Source: Ceratotherium simum simum
Lineage: Eukaryota; Chordata; Mammalia; Perissodactyla; Rhinocerotidae
Reading direction: 5' to 3'
Assembly: GCF_000283155.1 (NCBI RefSeq)
Contig: NW_004454177.1
Coordinates: forward strand, 578,665 to 642,664
Length of the DNA: 64,000 bases
Position numbers and translations under genes: made by a program. Positions 60,747-64,000 of this stretch are shown here, one piece after another; within the stretch, counting starts at the first letter, position 1; every line of letters starts with the position of its first letter. The notes under the pieces are model-generated. The model was not told the DNA's origin. It saw only the letters and a list, made by a program, of their open reading frames with translations, and made no database searches.

Positions 60747-61555
60747 AAGGAATACAATCTTAAGAAGGGAACAAGAAGTATGGAGCAGGAATATCCATAG
60801 AAATGATCTGATAAAGCCTCAGAATCCTTAGCAGAGCTGACAGTTGGTATTTCTCTCCTGAAGTCAGTAAGTACAGAGGGGAGAAGGTGATTGCTTCCTC
60901 AAATACTAAAACAGCAGTGCAAGACTTCAAAAAACTTGAAAAATCAAGAAGACATGACACCACCAAGCTAACACAATAATTTTCTAGTAACTATCCCCAA
61001 AGAAAGGGAGATCTGTGATTTGCCAGATGAATTCAAAATAGTCATTTTAAGGAAGCTTGGTGAGCTACAAGCAAACACAAAAAGACAACTCAAGGAAATC
61101 AGGAAAACAACACAAACAAAATGAGAAGTTTAACAGAGAAATAGAAATTATAAAGAAAAGAACTAAACAGAAATTCTGGAGCTGAACAACACAATGAATG
61201 AAATGAAAAATGCACGGAGACCATCAGCAAGAGACTTTATCAAGCAGAAGAAAGAATCTGTGAAGTCAAAGACAGATCATTCAAAAGTATCCAGTCCGAG
61301 GAGAAAAAGGAAAAACAATGAAAAAGAGTGAAGAAAGCCTATGCAAATTATGAGATACCATTAAAAGAAATAATCTACACATTATTGGAGTCCTAGAAGA
61401 GACGAGTGGGAGAAAGGTACAGAGAGCTTATTTCAAGAAATATGGCTGAGAACTCCCCAAATCACAGGAGAGATTTGGACATCCAAGTTCACAAAGCTCA
61501 CAGTTTCCCAAAAAGATTCAACTCAAAAATATTTTCTCTAAGACACATTATAATA

Positions 61556-61765
61556 CAGTCATATATCACTTAATGAAGAAGATGCATTCTGAGAAATGCA
61601 TTGTTAGGTGATTTCATCATTGTGAGAACATCATAGAGTGTACTTACACAAACCTAGATGGTATCGTCCGTCACACACCTAGGCTATATGGTACTAATCT
61701 TAGGGGACCACAGTCCCATATGTGGTCTGTTATTGACGAAAATATCATTGTGTGGAGCATGATTG
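61556..61765. mobile_element. MER2-like DNA transposon, internally deleted
   Basis: Ends 'cagtcatatatcac' and the reverse of 'gtggagcatgattg' are flanked by TA on both sides. The interior 'tctgagaaatgcattgttagg' and 'acacaaacctagatggtatc' match the copy at 42299-42504. It is 210 bp long and inserted in the L1. Confidence 0.8.
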
Positions 61766-63014
61766 TAAAACTGTGTAAAATCAAAGACAAAGGGAGAATT
61801 TTAAGAGCCACAAGGGAAAAAAATTTCTCACATACAAGGGACACCATAGGACTAGCAGCAGATTTCTCAGTGGAAACCTTGCAGGCCAGTAGAGAGTGAG
61901 ATCATATATTCAAAGTACTAAAGGAAAAAAACTGCCAAGCAAAATTACTTTATCCTGCAAAGCTGTCCTTCAGAAATGAAGCAGAGATAAAGACTTCCCC
62001 AGACAAACAAAAGCTGGGTGAGTCCTCACCACTAGACTTGTCTCACAAGAAATGCTGAACAGAATTCTGAAAGCTGAAATGAAAGGATGCTAATTAGTAA
62101 CATGAAAATATACAAAAATATAAAACATATGGGTAAAGGTAAGACTATAGTCAGATTCAGAATACTCAATTCCTAAATTTCGGTAATTTGTTAATCACTT
62201 AACCATAGTACAAAGCTTAAAGAAAAAAGGTATTAAAATAACTATAGCTACAATAATTTGTTAGTGATATACATTAACATTAATAAAAAAGGTATACATT
62301 GTGACATCAAAAACATAAAATATGAAGAGGGGAGAAAAATGGTAGAGTTTTTGTATGTGATCAAAGTTAAGTTGATATCACCTTAAAATGGGCTGTTGTA
62401 ACTAAAAGATGTTTTATGTTAGTCTCATGATAACCACAAAGCAAAAACCTACAGTAGATATCCAAAAGGTAAAGAGAGGGAATCAAAGCATACTACTAAG
62501 TAAAATCATCAGTTAACAAAGTAGGACAGCAAGAGAGGAAGCAAGGAACAAGGGAACTACAAAACAGCCAAAAACAACGGATAAGAAGGCATTAGTAAGT
62601 CCTTACCTATCAATAATTGCCTTAAATGTAAAAGAATTAAATTCTCAAATAAAAAAGTATAGAGTGGCTGAATGGATTAAAAAACAAGACCCAACTGTAT
62701 GCTGACTATAAGATACTCACTTCGGGTTTAGTGACATACATAACTCAAAGCGAAAGCATGGAAAAAGATATACATGTAAACACAAACCAAAAGAGAGCGA
62801 GGGCAGCTACACTTACATCGGGCAAAATAGACTTATGGTCTAAACTATAACAAATGACAAAGAAGGTCCCTATATAATGATGAAGGGGACAATTCATCAA
62901 GAATACAAACATTATAAATATATACACATCCAATATCAGAGCACCTAAAAATATTAAGGAAATACTTGCAAATGTGAAGGGAGAAATAGACAACAATATA
63001 ATAATAGTAGGGGG

Positions 63015-63105
63015 CTTCTATGTGTGTCAAATCATCACTGTATATTTTAACTATATACAATTTAATTTGTCAAGTATACCTCAATAAAGCTAAAAAATAA
63101 AATAA
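63015..63105 (+). mobile_element. L1 LINE 3' end
   Basis: 'gtcaaatcatcactgtatat' leads to 'gtatacctcaataaagct' and an A-rich tail with AAATA units, a standard L1 terminus. Confidence 0.65.
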
Positions 63106-63114
63106 AATAAATTA

Positions 63115-63860
63115 AGTGATTCCACTATAAATGCACTAGAATGCATAAAATTTAAAATGACTGCCATCATCAAGTGTTGGCAGAGATACAGAACTATAGG
63201 ACTCATACATTGCTAATACAAATGAAAGTGGTACAATGAATTTGGAGAACACCTTGACAGTTTCTCATATAGTTAAACATATACTTACCATAAAACATAG
63301 TCATTGCACTCAGAGGAATGTAGCCAGGAGAAATGAAAACAAATATTCACATAAAAAAATGAACTCGAATGCTCATAGAAGCTTTATTCATAAGAACCAA
63401 AAATTGAAAACAACTCAAGTGTCCAACATCTGATGAATAGACAAACATGCTGTGATATATCTATACAATCCATAAGATAAATAGTCCTCAGTTATACATG
63501 GGAAGAAATTACTGATACCTGAAACAATTGGATTAATCTCAAAGCATCAGATTAAGTGAAAGAACAAGCACGAAAACTACATGCTGTGAGATTGCATTTA
63601 TATAAAATTCTAGAAAATTCAAAATTCCACTGAAAGAAAACACCTCAGTGGTTGTCAGGAGCTAAGGTGGGGAGAGGAGAGCATTTACTGCAAAAGGGCA
63701 AAAGGAAACATTTTAAGGCAATGGAGATATTTTAAACCATTGTTGTAATGGTGGTGGTGGCTGCATGACTGCATGTTTGTCAAAACTCAAGAAAATATAC
63801 ACTTAAAAGTTATCTATTGTGTATAAATCCTATCTCAATAAAATGGATTTTAAATATGTA
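63115..63860 (+). mobile_element. L1 LINE 3' end, older copy
   Basis: 'aactataggactcatacattgc', 'caactcaagtgtccaacatc' and 'tggttgtcaggagctaagg' are in L1 3' order. It ends 'tatctcaataaaatggatttt'. The final 140 bp of the window hold nothing I can name. Confidence 0.75.
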
Positions 63861-64000
63861 CATAGACATGTTTCTATGTAAATTATCTCAGTTTGAAAAG
63901 CAATCTAAAGCTTATTTCAATACATTATGACATTTCAGAAAAAACATTTCTTAAGTTTTCCAACTTTCTTGTTCCCTGAGGCTTTAAAGCAGTTCTCTAA

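Larger units (their letters stand above)
59661..63010 (+). mobile_element. L1 LINE, sense: 5' UTR, ORF1 and ORF2 start
   Basis: GC-richer 5' UTR-like sequence (59661-60440) is followed by ORF1-like sequence (about 61000-62080). ORF2 endonuclease-like wording follows (62600-63010: 'aattgccttaaatgtaaaag', 'gacaattcatcaagaatac'). An ERE and a MER2-like element are inserted, and stops are frequent. Confidence 0.7.

Noticed and set aside
1..64000. A novel multi-gene system
   Set aside because: Apart from TMEM225 and two olfactory receptors, every long frame I examined traces to a LINE, SINE or ERV or resembles nothing; I found no conserved gene set that would support a new system.

Overview
The window reads as AT-rich, repeat-dense mammalian nuclear DNA. 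Sixteen tRNA-derived SINEs share the head 'ggccggcc..gtggcttagcggttaagtgc' and internal blocks such as 'agcaactagaaggatgtgcaactatgacatac' variants or 'gatgttagctcagggc'. These are the equine repetitive element (ERE) families, so the host is almost certainly a perissodactyl, most likely a horse or another equid. Old L1, L2, MIR, MER2-like, LTR and ERV-L-like remnants fill most of the remaining space.

Three genes are supported. (1) TMEM225, minus strand, four coding exons between 7255 and 9533. All splice sites and phases agree, and the product is a 233-residue four-pass membrane protein with a C-terminal RVTW motif. (2) OR8D4, plus strand, 21108-22046: an intact, single-coding-exon class II olfactory receptor with an acceptor-like site just upstream of its ATG. 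(3) An OR6M1-like olfactory receptor, plus strand, 45462-46400. Its frame is intact to the stop, but the codon expected to be the initiator is CTG and there is no in-frame ATG before the first membrane segment. TMEM225, OR8D4 and OR6M genes are neighbours in the human chromosome 11q24 olfactory receptor cluster, so this is the orthologous cluster.

Layout: 1-6945, three sense L1 fragments with ERE insertions; 6946-9533, TMEM225; 9534-12300, mostly unassigned, with a MIR and an 85-bp direct repeat pair; 12310-14780, antisense L1; 14781-20600, sparse unique DNA with MIR and L2 fragments; 20600-22260, OR8D4 and its promoter region; 22273-28610, EREs, an ancient repeat, an L1 5' region and a BovB/RTE-like LINE tail; 28620-33060, two L1 segments in opposite orientation; 33061-38050, mostly unique DNA; 38055 to about 44900, an antisense L1 mosaic; 45250-46835, OR6M1-like gene between MIRs; 46836-54500, LTR-like, L2 and ERE elements; 55411-59275, an LTR and an antisense ERV-L-like pol remnant; 59281-64000, sense L1 pieces carrying a 133-bp tandem duplication, an ERE and a MER2-like element.

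The two receptors would act in olfactory neurons. TMEM225 is known as a testis/sperm membrane protein that happens to sit in the cluster, so the three genes share a location, not a pathway. I see no CRISPR array, rRNA, functional tRNA gene or novel multi-gene system. The most informative oddities are the lost ATG of the OR6M1-like gene and the BovB-like LINE fragment.
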